Origin: Chromatium weissei
GTDB lineage: Bacteria > Pseudomonadota > Gammaproteobacteria > Chromatiales > Chromatiaceae
Length of the DNA: 64,000 bases
Direction of reading: 5' to 3'
NCBI RefSeq assembly: GCF_016583765.1
Contig: NZ_NRRR01000003.1
Location: 1 to 64,000 of the forward strand
Below the pieces are notes generated by a model that saw nothing but the letters and a program-made list of their open reading frames with translations, had not been told where the DNA came from and made no database searches. Shown here in pieces: positions 46,532 to 54,838 of this stretch. Position numbers and translations under genes: made by a program. Numbering within the stretch: position 1 is the first letter of the stretch; each line of letters begins with the position of its first letter.

Positions 46532-47212
46532 TTAGCCAATGCGATAAATATCTGAAAAAGAAACGTTACCCAGCCCTTGAACATTGAGCTTTAATCCACC
46601 GCTCACGCTGTCATAAGCCACGTTTTTTACCTGTCCGTTCAATAATGTTTCAAAAACTTCCGTTTTTCCATCGGTTTGACCGGTGATTTGAAAGCTATAG
46701 GCTCCAGCAGGAACTGCAGTACCGCTGCTATTCAAACCATCCCAACCAAATTCTTGCAGACCAGCACTTAAACTGCCGAGGCTAATACTGCGCACCAATT
46801 GCCCGCTGGCATCGGTAATATTCACCGTAACATTCGATGTTGATGCGGGTAAATCAACAGCGCCACTCACCGCTTGACCGGCATCACTTAATGTCGTTTT
46901 AGTTGCTGGTGCGAGAACGTTTTTACTCACTAGCGTTGCGGCTTGTAATGCTTGACTTTGATTCAAAGATAATGACAGCGTATTGAATTCTTTGGTGAGT
47001 GATTCAATACCAGTAACAGTTGAAAACTGTGCCATTTGACCAAGGAAATCGCCATTTTCCATTGGCTCTAACGGGTCTTGATTGGTTAACTGGGTGGTCA
47101 TTAATTTGAGAAAATCCGCTTGCCCCAGTTTATCGCTTTTTTCTTTAACGGTTGTATTAGGCGAATACGTGGTAACGCCCAATCCACTGTAATCTGAAGA
47201 AACCTCAGCCAT
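46532..47212 (-). CDS. flgD: Hook cap / hook assembly protein FlgD
   Basis: FlgD caps the growing hook. The 226 residues contain the conserved N-terminal LGQADFLKLMTTQLTNQDPL and GDFLGQMAQFSTVTGIESL, then the Ig-like/tudor C-terminal half (GWDGLNSSGTAVPAGAYSF). It follows flgC by 11 bases. Typical length. Confidence 0.96.
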   Translation of the reverse strand: MAEVSSDYSGLGVTTYSPNTTVKEKSDKLGQADFLKLMTTQLTNQDPLEPMENGDFLGQMAQFSTVTGIESLTKEFNTLSLSLNQSQALQAATLVSKNVLAPATKTTLSDAGQAVSGAVDLPASTSNVTVNITDASGQLVRSISLGSLSAGLQEFGWDGLNSSGTAVPAGAYSFQITGQTDGKTEVFETLLNGQVKNVAYDSVSGGLKLNVQGLGNVSFSDIYRIG

Positions 47213-47223
47213 GATTGCTACTC

Positions 47224-47646
47224 CTAATTCTGACCAACTTGTAGAGTTCGTTGTAATAACTGCCGAGCAGTATTCATTACTTCAACATTCGCTTCATAGC
47301 TCCGCGATGCGGACATCATATTTGCCATTTCTTCCACTACGCTAATTGCCGGACGAAAGACATAACCATCATCGTTGGCTTGTGGATGATTGGGTTCGTA
47401 AGTTGGAATAGGTAATGCGGGGGAATCAACAATATCGGCAACACGTACCGGCATTGATGCGCGATCAGGGTCTTCTTTATCCAATATGGTTTGGAATAGA
47501 ACCTGTTTCGATTTATAGGTGCCTTCTGGTGTTTTGGATGCGGTTGCTGCATTAGCAAGATTGGATGCAACCGTATTCAATCGAATAGATTGCGCAGTGA
47601 GTGCCGAGGCTGAAGTATTAAAGAGACGAAAGAGATCACCGCTCAT
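47224..47646 (-). CDS. flgC: Proximal rod protein FlgC
   Basis: FlgC is a proximal rod subunit. The 140 residues show LFNTSASALTAQSIRLNTVA, SNLANAATASKTPEG, and the C-terminal VEEMANMMSASRSYEANVEV. Size matches the family (~134-147). It follows flgB by 6 bases. Confidence 0.97.
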   Translation of the reverse strand: MSGDLFRLFNTSASALTAQSIRLNTVASNLANAATASKTPEGTYKSKQVLFQTILDKEDPDRASMPVRVADIVDSPALPIPTYEPNHPQANDDGYVFRPAISVVEEMANMMSASRSYEANVEVMNTARQLLQRTLQVGQN

Positions 47647-47652
47647 TTTTTA

Positions 47653-48057
47653 TTACTCCTTGCGCAAAGCAGCGCGAATACCGGAAACACGCCGATTAAG
47701 GAATTCAAGTGTGCTTTGATAGTGCATTGCATTATCTGCAAAGGCGGCGCGTTCTAATTGTGGATCAACCGTATTACCATCTAATGCAGGTTGCGCGGGA
47801 ATACGATATAACAATGTGGGTTTGTCATCAAAAACGCTTTCCGGCAGTGCAAGATGATTCGATTGTGTTTTCACAATATCAAGTGTTTTTCTTTGACCAA
47901 CAAGTGCGGCTAATAGACCTTTAATATCGAAATCACGCGATTTGTAATTCGGTGTATCGGCATTTGCGATATTCGATGCGAGCAATTCGGTACGATGCGC
48001 TTGCAACGTCACTGATGCTGGCAAAATACCTAAGGCTTTATTCAATGACAGGCTCAT
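47653..48057 (-). CDS. flgB: Proximal rod protein FlgB
   Basis: FlgB is a proximal rod subunit and the first gene of the flgBCDEFGHIJ run. The 134 residues contain LGILPASVTLQAHRTELLAS, NIANADTPNYKSRDFDIKG, and the C-terminal MHYQSTLEFLNRRVSGIRAA. A consensus sigma-54 promoter lies 51 bases upstream of its start. Confidence 0.97.
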   Translation of the reverse strand: MSLSLNKALGILPASVTLQAHRTELLASNIANADTPNYKSRDFDIKGLLAALVGQRKTLDIVKTQSNHLALPESVFDDKPTLLYRIPAQPALDGNTVDPQLERAAFADNAMHYQSTLEFLNRRVSGIRAALRKE

Positions 48058-48107
48058 AATTTAGCTCTAAAAATCTGCATGTCGTGAATATTGATAATTT
48101 AGAAATC

Positions 48108-48123
48108 AGCAATTGCTGTGCCA
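48108..48123 (-). promoter_or_regulatory. Sigma-54 (RpoN) promoter of the flgB operon
   Basis: The minus strand reads TGGCACAGCAATTGCT, which matches the -24/-12 consensus TGGCAC-N5-TTGCW with exact GG-to-GC spacing. It lies 51 bases upstream of the flgB start. It implies RpoN plus an activator of the FleQ/FleR/FlrC type, as in the Pseudomonas and Vibrio flagellar hierarchies. This is the clearest promoter in the window. Confidence 0.85.
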
Positions 48124-48154
48124 CGAATTGTGTAAAAAATTGGCATGATGCTGC

Positions 48155-48195
48155 GCCATCACCTACCAATAATCATCGGCAGGTGATGGCTTTTT
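48155..48195 (+). terminator. Stem-loop between cheR and flgB
   Basis: GCCATCACCT (48155-48164) and AGGTGATGGC (48181-48190) form a perfect 10-base stem with a 16-base loop, followed by TTTTT on the plus strand. No gene runs into it on the plus strand. On the minus strand it lies 158-193 bases beyond the cheR stop, without a U-tract, so its role is unclear; it may separate cheR from flgB transcription. Confidence 0.5.
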
Positions 48196-48347
48196 CTTGA
48201 GTAATTTATTTAGAAGCGCGGCAGTTGTTTGATAAACAACGGTATTGTTTAGAAAGGATGATGAACGGTGTGGCTGGCGTGGTGATGTGGTGTGCGACAG
48301 AAAAATTACGATGAAGGGTAAACGTAAACCTTAAAAAGAACAGGTGG

Positions 48348-49157
48348 TTAACGCCGTCGTAACATCGAGCCTTGCGGAGTACGAAGAATTTCAAACGCAT
48401 CGGTATAGGAGCCGACGGCTTCTGATGCACCGACGAAAAGATAACCGCCGGAGTCCATTTGCCGTGCAATTCCGTCAAAAATCCGCCGCTTGGTGTCTGC
48501 CGAGAAGTAAATCAACACGTTACGACAAAACACGATTTCAAATTTACCCAGTGCGGCGTAAGAATCCATGAGGTTTAGTTTCTGAAATCGCACGCGTTGC
48601 TGAATCTCGGATTTGATGCGATGGCCGTTATTGACCGTCTCAAAAAAGCGTTGACGGCGCTCTGGACTGAGTCCGCGCACGATACTGAGTCCGTCATACA
48701 GTCCAGAACGCGCCTGCGCCAGCACACTTTCGGAAAGATCAGTCGCCAAAATGTTGACGTTTGCCTTCGTTGGATGCGTGGCTTCCCATTCGGCAATCAC
48801 CATTGCGATGCTGTATGGCTCCTGACCGCTGGAGCAGGCCGCCGACCAGATACGAATAGGACGCGGTTTGGCAAGCAGTTCTGGCAGAACGGTTTGTCGC
48901 AGAATTTCAAAGGGATAGTTGTCTCGAAACCACGAGGTTTCGTTGGTGGTCATCGCATCAATGACGCGAGATTTCAGCGTTGGATCAGCCGATCGGCGCA
49001 ACGCTCGCAGCAAATCTTCAACCTTCGCAAAGGCGAATTCGTCGAGCAGGCGCGAGAGACGACTAGAAACAAGATATTGACGGTTTTCGCCGAGCACCAG
49101 CCCGCAGCAATCAGCAAGAAATCGGGAAAATTCAGCGTAATCCTGCGCATCAATCAC
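48348..49157 (-). CDS. cheR: Chemoreceptor methyltransferase CheR
   Basis: CheR methylates chemoreceptor glutamates with SAM. The start is GTG 49157 with AGG about 8 bases upstream; 269 residues. The helical N-terminal domain (YLVSSRLSRLLDEFAFAKVE, MTTNETSWFRD) leads to the SAM-binding domain: IRIWSAACSSGQEPYSIAM, ILATDLSESVLAQARSGLY, IVFCRNVLIYF. Length is normal. It follows cheV by 66 bases, as in Pseudomonas/Vibrio. Confidence 0.96.
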   Translation of the reverse strand: MIDAQDYAEFSRFLADCCGLVLGENRQYLVSSRLSRLLDEFAFAKVEDLLRALRRSADPTLKSRVIDAMTTNETSWFRDNYPFEILRQTVLPELLAKPRPIRIWSAACSSGQEPYSIAMVIAEWEATHPTKANVNILATDLSESVLAQARSGLYDGLSIVRGLSPERRQRFFETVNNGHRIKSEIQQRVRFQKLNLMDSYAALGKFEIVFCRNVLIYFSADTKRRIFDGIARQMDSGGYLFVGASEAVGSYTDAFEILRTPQGSMLRRR

Positions 49158-49223
49158 GGTTTAGCCTGCGTACTCTGAGCAATTGAAATGAAATAAAAAC
49201 AGATGCACGTGCGATTCAATAGG

Positions 49224-50147
49224 TCAGGTTTCGCGGACATATTTCAGCACCGTTGATGCCAATTCAGTGGGATCAAATTTGGCAAGAAACGCATTTGCGC
49301 CAGCTTGTTTCACCATATCGTGATTGAATTGACCACTTAAAGAGGAATGTAAAATCACGCGTAAATCCTTTAACTTCGAGTTTTCACGAATGTTGCGGGT
49401 CAAGGTATAGCCATCCATACGCGGCATTTCAATATCAGCGATTACCATTTCAATTGACGCATCGACCAAATCAGCGGCAGCCAATTCTTCTAAATAGTCT
49501 AATGCCGAGCGACCGTCGGAACGGGTTTCCGTGCGAAATCCCATTTCTAAAATGGCTTTTTCAATCTGTTTGCGTGCCACCAGCGAATCATCGACAACTA
49601 AAATTCGTCGATCGTGGTGCATGACCTGTGCCTGTTTTTGAATGTCTGCAGACACATTGGTTTTCAGATGATTGATCTGCGCAAACACGCGTTCAACGTC
49701 GATGATCTCCACCAAACGTCCATCAACTTCAGTCACAGCAACCAGATAGCTTTCACGTTCAGTGCCACGCGGCGGCGGCTTCACCGTTTCCCAATTGACG
49801 TTAACGATGCGATCCACGGCCGACACCCAAAATCCCTGTACCGAGCGATTGAACTCCGTCACGATCACCTTGGCATCTGCGTCGTCATCTGCGGCGGCAG
49901 TCGTTAAACCAATCGCCAGCGCCAAATCAACAACAGAAACAGTGCGTCCACGAATGTTGGCCACTCCGCGCACGGTATGATTTGATCCGGGTAAATGCCG
50001 CAAATTCGGCTTGGCAATCACTTCGCGCACTTTGAAGACATTGATACCAAAGGTTTGCTGACTGCTCAGATGAAACAGCAGCAACTCCATGCGATTGTGA
50101 CCGACCATGCGGGTGCGCTGATCAATATCGTCGATAAAGTGACTCAT
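49224..50147 (-). CDS. cheV: Chemotaxis coupling/receiver protein CheV
   Basis: CheV is a CheW-like coupler fused to a receiver domain, used in adaptation. ATG 50147 has GGAGA about 8 bases upstream; about 307 residues. CheW domain (about 15-165: LLLFHLSSQQTFGINVFKVR, VRGVANIRGRTVSVVDL) and receiver domain (about 180-305: RILVVDDSLVARKQIE, phosphoacceptor Asp in VIADIEMPRMDG, Lys in FLAKFDPTE). Divergent from flgA. Confidence 0.95.
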   Translation of the reverse strand: MSHFIDDIDQRTRMVGHNRMELLLFHLSSQQTFGINVFKVREVIAKPNLRHLPGSNHTVRGVANIRGRTVSVVDLALAIGLTTAAADDDADAKVIVTEFNRSVQGFWVSAVDRIVNVNWETVKPPPRGTERESYLVAVTEVDGRLVEIIDVERVFAQINHLKTNVSADIQKQAQVMHHDRRILVVDDSLVARKQIEKAILEMGFRTETRSDGRSALDYLEELAAADLVDASIEMVIADIEMPRMDGYTLTRNIRENSKLKDLRVILHSSLSGQFNHDMVKQAGANAFLAKFDPTELASTVLKYVRET

Positions 50148-50293
50148 TAACAACATCTCCAGATCAATTGATCGCAATTAAGTCTAACAGGATGATAGCC
50201 TAGCTTGTCGATACGCATTTACGCATAAAACAGCGTGTGCGACAGGTTAAACGTTCAATTGACTCGCTTCGTCAAACAGATAGGGTTTTTATC

Positions 50294-51043
50294 ATGGCGC
50301 TTATTGCTGCAACATCACGCGCTTCAATCACCAGTCCAATGCGCTGCGCTATTGCCTTGATGAGCGCGCTGTTTATCAGCGGCAACCTGAACGCCCAAAT
50401 GGTGGACAGTGAATCGTTAGAACGCATTGAAAATGTCGTGCGCACATTGGTGCAGACGACACTTGGCGCTGCAGAACCGGTCACCACACAGATCGAAATC
50501 ACGCCATTGGATCGGCGTTTACGTCTGCCGCGCTGCGCACAAATTCCCACTGCCGAGCTGGCTTCAGGTTCACGCTCCATCGATAACGGCACGATTAACG
50601 TTCGCTGTAGTGCACCAGTCGCTTGGTCAATCTTGGTTCCGGTGCGCGTGGAACGCGAGCAGGTGGTGGTCGTCGCCACGCGAACGCTGGCGCGTCAGCA
50701 AAGAATTCAACCGCATGATGTACAACTTAAAACCGTTTCCAGTCGCCTGTTAAGCAACGGCTATTTTGACACGCTTGACGCGGTCATTGGTTTGCAAACG
50801 AAACGGGCAGTCACTTCCGGTGAAATTCTGAATACGACGCTGGTGACTGCCGCAACATTGATCAAACGCGGGCAACAGGTCACGCTCTTTTCCGTCAGAC
50901 CGGGATTAACCGTGCAGATGAAAGGCGAGGCCTTGGAAGACGGTGTTATTGGGCAACGCATTCGCGTTCGTAATCGCACGTCAAAACAGGTCGTAGAAGG
51001 TTATGTCGAATCTTCGGAAACCGTGCGCTTGGAAACGTTTTGA
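50294..51043 (+). CDS. flgA: P-ring assembly chaperone FlgA
   Basis: FlgA is the periplasmic chaperone that helps FlgI form the P ring. ATG 50294 gives about 249 residues with a signal peptide (ending near SGNLNA); the frame is open to 50237. Conserved segments are the RLRLPRCAQ block, NVRCSAPVAWSILVPVRV (two cysteines), and the SAF domain VVVATRTLARQQRIQPHDVQ, LIKRGQQVTLFSVRPGLTVQ. It is divergent from cheV with a 146-base gap and is not next to flgM here. Confidence 0.94.
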   Translation: MALIAATSRASITSPMRCAIALMSALFISGNLNAQMVDSESLERIENVVRTLVQTTLGAAEPVTTQIEITPLDRRLRLPRCAQIPTAELASGSRSIDNGTINVRCSAPVAWSILVPVRVEREQVVVVATRTLARQQRIQPHDVQLKTVSSRLLSNGYFDTLDAVIGLQTKRAVTSGEILNTTLVTAATLIKRGQQVTLFSVRPGLTVQMKGEALEDGVIGQRIRVRNRTSKQVVEGYVESSETVRLETF

Positions 51044-51138
51044 GCAATGGATTTCACATGAGTGCGCTGAGACAAATGCCGGATAATTGATGTCTGTTCG
51101 GCACACCACCATCAGTCTCACTATCACAGGAATTCACC

Positions 51139-52836
51139 ATGTCTGATAACAAAACATTATTTTGGAAATCGACCGCACTCTTTTTATTCATCGCTTTGAT
51201 CGGTGTTTATGTTTTATACGATTGGTATGACGGAACGCTGCAAACGCGGCTCTCACAAAAAGAAACCTATATCGCGCAAACCGTGAGTTGGATCAAAGCC
51301 GGTGAAGCGCGCCCGCTGCAACCAGAAGATGGTCAGGATGCTATTCGCTCGGCAATTTTGACGCTGGAGATGCGCAATAAACAGGATAAACTTGATCTTG
51401 AACAACGACTTGCTGCTGCAACTGCGGCGCAAACGGAAACCACACAAAAACTGGAAGCACAGGCACTCGCGCACGCCACTGAACTTGCCGCCGAACAGGA
51501 AAAAACCGCACAGGCACGCAGTGAATTGGAACGTCAGATCATCGCCCGCAATGAAATTGATGGGTTATATCGAGAAGCCAAGGCACAGGCAGTTGATTTG
51601 CAATTCAAATTCGATCAGGTACGCGAATCCATCGTTGCCGTGACTGCCGAGCATCAAGCCCGAATTACCGAATTGGAACATCATCTAAATGAGCGTGTGA
51701 CGCTGGCGCGCACCACTCCGCTGGATGCCGAGATGCGACAACTGGCGCAAGCCGCTGGCGTGTTGCCAGTCAGTGAAGCGGTTGCTGAAGATCATCAGGA
51801 ATTAACCGATCAATTAGCAGAAGTGCAGTTGCGATTGGAAGAAGTGCAATCCCAATTGGATGCAGCACGCATTGAAACAACCACAGCAAAAGAAGAATTT
51901 ACTAAAGCCAAACAACAGCTTGATGACGCACAAGCTGAATTGGCACGAGTGAACGCGCAGATCGCAGAACAGGCAGCCGCTGCGACGACAGCAACTGAAA
52001 AATATGCTGAATTGAAACAAGAATTCGATGACACAGAAGCTGAATTGGTGCGCATGAAAACGCAGGCTACCGCGACGACTGACGCGCTGGCCGACAATGC
52101 GCGTCAGCAGTTGCGGCAGCAGGCAATTTTTGATGAACAGGCGCAACAACTGGCAACGTTGAAACAGCAGCTCGCAGCAGCGCAGCAGGAACGCGATGAA
52201 TTGCTGCAAAAACATCAGCTTGCAGAGCAAACGTTGACGACCACGCTGGAAACGACCAAGCAGCAATTAAGCGCGGCGGAGCGTGAACTGCAAACTGCAC
52301 GAGCCACTGCCTCAGTCGCACAACCAACTGAAACAACAGCCGTTGCGCCAGAATCAGCGCCCGCGCCCGCACCGGAACTAACGACATCAACTGCGCCGTC
52401 GGCCTGCGCAGAAACGGAGTTGGCATTGAATCGGTTGCGGTCGCTGTATGCTGGCTTTGCGGCGCTCGGCGGCACTTACACGCCTCGCGGATTGTTGCTG
52501 CGCTTGAAAGAAGATGAGTTGCGGTTTCAATCTGGACAGGCGACCTTGCCGAGCGGTGAATTGCCGAGCGTGACGCGAATTGCCGAATTGCTTAAAGAAC
52601 AGCCAACCTTGACGGTGCGCATTGAAGGTCACACGGATCGCAGTGGCAAGGACGAATTGAATAAAACGCTGTCACAACAACGCGCTGAAGCAGTGAAACA
52701 GGCATTAATTGCATTGCATGTGAATGCCGCACGCGTGACAGCAGAAGGTCTCGGCGCAACACGTCCAATTGCGGACAATGCAACTGCTGCTGGGCGCAGT
52801 CAAAATCGGCGCGTTGAAGTGTATGTTTCTGAATAA
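51139..52836 (+). CDS. Coiled-coil membrane protein with C-terminal OmpA domain
   Basis: A 565-residue protein with a short cytoplasmic N terminus, one membrane helix (about 9-30; STALFLFIALIGVYVLYDWY), a very long Ala/Gln/Glu/Lys-rich coiled coil (about 65-395), a Pro/Ala/Thr linker, and an OmpA-like peptidoglycan-binding domain (about 445-563) with IEGHTDRSGKDELNKTLSQQ and GRSQNRRVEVYV. The layout spans inner membrane to cell wall like MotB, but the ion-binding Asp motif is absent. It lies between flgA and the V-ATPase D gene; function unknown. AGGA precedes the ATG. Confidence 0.83.
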   Translation: MSDNKTLFWKSTALFLFIALIGVYVLYDWYDGTLQTRLSQKETYIAQTVSWIKAGEARPLQPEDGQDAIRSAILTLEMRNKQDKLDLEQRLAAATAAQTETTQKLEAQALAHATELAAEQEKTAQARSELERQIIARNEIDGLYREAKAQAVDLQFKFDQVRESIVAVTAEHQARITELEHHLNERVTLARTTPLDAEMRQLAQAAGVLPVSEAVAEDHQELTDQLAEVQLRLEEVQSQLDAARIETTTAKEEFTKAKQQLDDAQAELARVNAQIAEQAAAATTATEKYAELKQEFDDTEAELVRMKTQATATTDALADNARQQLRQQAIFDEQAQQLATLKQQLAAAQQERDELLQKHQLAEQTLTTTLETTKQQLSAAERELQTARATASVAQPTETTAVAPESAPAPAPELTTSTAPSACAETELALNRLRSLYAGFAALGGTYTPRGLLLRLKEDELRFQSGQATLPSGELPSVTRIAELLKEQPTLTVRIEGHTDRSGKDELNKTLSQQRAEAVKQALIALHVNAARVTAEGLGATRPIADNATAAGRSQNRRVEVYVSE

Positions 52837-52848
52837 ATAAGAAATTTT

Positions 52849-52882
52849 GCCCCGCTATTCGCCGAATCGCGGGGCTTTTTTT
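52849..52882 (+). terminator. Intrinsic terminator after the OmpA-domain gene
   Basis: GCCCCGC (52849-52855) and GCGGGGC (52869-52875) form a 7-base G+C-rich stem, extended by inner ATTC/GAAT pairing, followed by TTTTTTT at 52876-52882. It sits between two convergent genes and serves mainly the plus-strand gene. Confidence 0.92.
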
Positions 52883-52884
52883 GA

Positions 52885-53508
52885 TTAGGCGCTGGCGCGT
52901 TGTCGCAGTAATTTGACTTGAAACAGCGTGTTACGTTCTTCTTCTTCCAGCGATGATTGAATGAAATGAATGGTGCGGCGATAACGCGGAATAATGTTGT
53001 ATTTCAGCGCATTAACCCGTTTTTGTGCTTTGCGCTGTTCATCCAGCAAACGATGCAGCGCAATCTCCACCTCGGCGAGGCGCGCCAGCAACACGGCAGC
53101 ATTCGCAAGCTGATTGCGAGTCGCATCAAAACTCACATCAGTGCCCAATAATCCGATAGGTTTCAAAGCGATACGTTCACTGGTAACCGCAGGATATTCC
53201 ACACCGAGCGCTCGGCGCGGCAAAATGTTCACCGTCAATGCCGGTTGTGCACCGAGGGTGGCTTGATAAATTCCGCGTCCACCGAGGCGCAGATGCGTGA
53301 CTGCAAGTTCCTGATAAGCAACGGCTAATGCCTGTTCTGCGGTTTCTCGCAAACGACGATATTCACCGATGCGTTCGTACACCAAACGCGTCAACAGCTC
53401 GCGCTTGCGTTCCAACAAATCGTGACCTTCCTCCAGAAATTTTGTCTGCTTTTTCAATTTCAGCAGCGTGTTTTTAGTCGGCGGAACCTTAATGAGTTGT
53501 TGTGCCAT
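52885..53508 (-). CDS. ntpD: Orphan V/A-type ATPase subunit D homologue
   Basis: Subunit D is the central rotor stalk of V/A-type ATPases. The 207 residues (ATG 53508) show the family pattern: N-terminal PPTKNTLLKLKKQTKFLEEG and LLERKRELL, an alpha/beta middle, and C-terminal RKAQKRVNALKYNIIPRY followed by HFIQSSLEEEERNTLFQVK. No other V-ATPase subunit (A, B, C, E, F, I, K) is in the window. Both neighbours point away from or toward it, so it is a single-gene unit. It could serve an ATPase coded elsewhere or be an independent protein; D is structurally related to F1 gamma and flagellar FliJ. Confidence 0.88.
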   Translation of the reverse strand: MAQQLIKVPPTKNTLLKLKKQTKFLEEGHDLLERKRELLTRLVYERIGEYRRLRETAEQALAVAYQELAVTHLRLGGRGIYQATLGAQPALTVNILPRRALGVEYPAVTSERIALKPIGLLGTDVSFDATRNQLANAAVLLARLAEVEIALHRLLDEQRKAQKRVNALKYNIIPRYRRTIHFIQSSLEEEERNTLFQVKLLRQRASA

Positions 53509-53671
53509 CGGTGATCTCGCTTGATGAAATTGCGGAATATAATGATATGAAATGCGACAAATGTCGCGTTCCATGTAATGATATTTATCGTGCGGTCATT
53601 CTATGCTGATCGCCGCAACGATTTCATTATCGTTAATTGCTGTTAAATGGGTACTGTTGATTCGTATTTTA

Positions 53672-54835
53672 ATGACGCAAAAGCCAAAAATGAAGACACA
53701 ACAACTGCCATTATTTTCCGCATCGAATCGCCAAGAACACTCTGCTTTTCTCACCACCCAACTCATTACCTACATCGGCAATAAACGCGCACTGCTGCCG
53801 TTTATTGGCGCAGCATTTCACACCATTCAACAGCGATTGAAACGTTCAAAACTCAGTATTTTAGATATGTTTTCAGGAACGGGAATTGTTGCCCGTTATT
53901 GCAAACAATTTGCTTCTCATTTATATGTCAATGATTTAGAAGCCTACAGCGCCGTGACCAATCGCTGTTATTTATCCAACGTTTCCGCAGTGAATCACGC
54001 GCAACTGAATCAGCAATTTCGCGCACTTCAAGCAACCATTCACGCAAATCTCGATGCTGGTTTAATTACTGAACTCTATTCGCCGCGTGACGAAAACGCG
54101 ATTCAAACCAGCGACCGTGTGTTTTATACGCGCCGCAATGCCATTTATTTAGATACAGCACGGCGTTACATCGCGCAATTGCCCGAAGCGGAGCAGTGTT
54201 ATTTTTTAGCGCCGCTGTTGGCTCAGGCTTCTGTTCATGCGAATACTTCTGGCATATTCAAAGGTTTTTATAAAAATACACAAGGCATTGGTCAATACGG
54301 CGGCAATGGTAAAGATGCGTTAACGCGTATTCTCGGCAACATTGAAATACAAATGCCGTGCTTTTCTAATTTTGACTGCGATTACACCATCTATCAGGAA
54401 GATGCCAATCAATTGGTCAATACAATGCCAGCGGTGGATGTTGCCTATTTTGATCCGCCATACAATCAACATCCATATGGCTCTAATTATTTCATGCTCA
54501 ATCTGTTAGTTAATTATCAACGTCCAACCGCAATTAGTAAGGTTTCCGGTATTCCGACCAATTGGAATCGTTCCAAATACAATCAACGCGCAGCGGCTGA
54601 ATCGGCGTTATTTGAGTTAATTGAAAAATGCCCAGCCCGCTTTATTTTGATTTCGTATAATTCCGAGGGCTTTATTAAACAGGATGTGTTTTTAACCCAA
54701 CTTGCGGCGCTAGGGCAATACGAAGTTTATGAAGCGCAATACAACGCTTTTCGCGGCAGTCGCAATTTGTGCCATCGCTCTTTACATGTTAAAGAGTATC
54801 TTTATTTGCTCGAAAAACATTCACGCAATCATTGA
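53672..54835 (+). CDS. D12-class DNA adenine methyltransferase
   Basis: Probable N6-adenine DNA methylase. About 387 residues. Motif X-like YIGNKRALLPFI, motif I LDMFSGTGIVARYCKQ (SAM binding), and motif IV DPPYN (catalytic, in AYFDPPYNQHPYGSNYFM) are present with the D12 spacing, and a target-recognition region lies between. The start is uncertain: the frame is open from ATG 53603 but that part is hydrophobic and unlike the family; ATG 53690 is another option. No endonuclease gene is nearby. folC begins 3 bases after the stop. Confidence 0.85.
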   Translation: MTQKPKMKTQQLPLFSASNRQEHSAFLTTQLITYIGNKRALLPFIGAAFHTIQQRLKRSKLSILDMFSGTGIVARYCKQFASHLYVNDLEAYSAVTNRCYLSNVSAVNHAQLNQQFRALQATIHANLDAGLITELYSPRDENAIQTSDRVFYTRRNAIYLDTARRYIAQLPEAEQCYFLAPLLAQASVHANTSGIFKGFYKNTQGIGQYGGNGKDALTRILGNIEIQMPCFSNFDCDYTIYQEDANQLVNTMPAVDVAYFDPPYNQHPYGSNYFMLNLLVNYQRPTAISKVSGIPTNWNRSKYNQRAAAESALFELIEKCPARFILISYNSEGFIKQDVFLTQLAALGQYEVYEAQYNAFRGSRNLCHRSLHVKEYLYLLEKHSRNH

Positions 54836-54838
54836 ATT

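Noticed and set aside
48163-48178. Sigma-28 -10-like GCCGATGA upstream of flgB on the minus strand
   Set aside because: No TAAA-type -35 box at the right distance, and the match lies inside the 48155-48190 stem-loop. The sigma-54 site is the better promoter.
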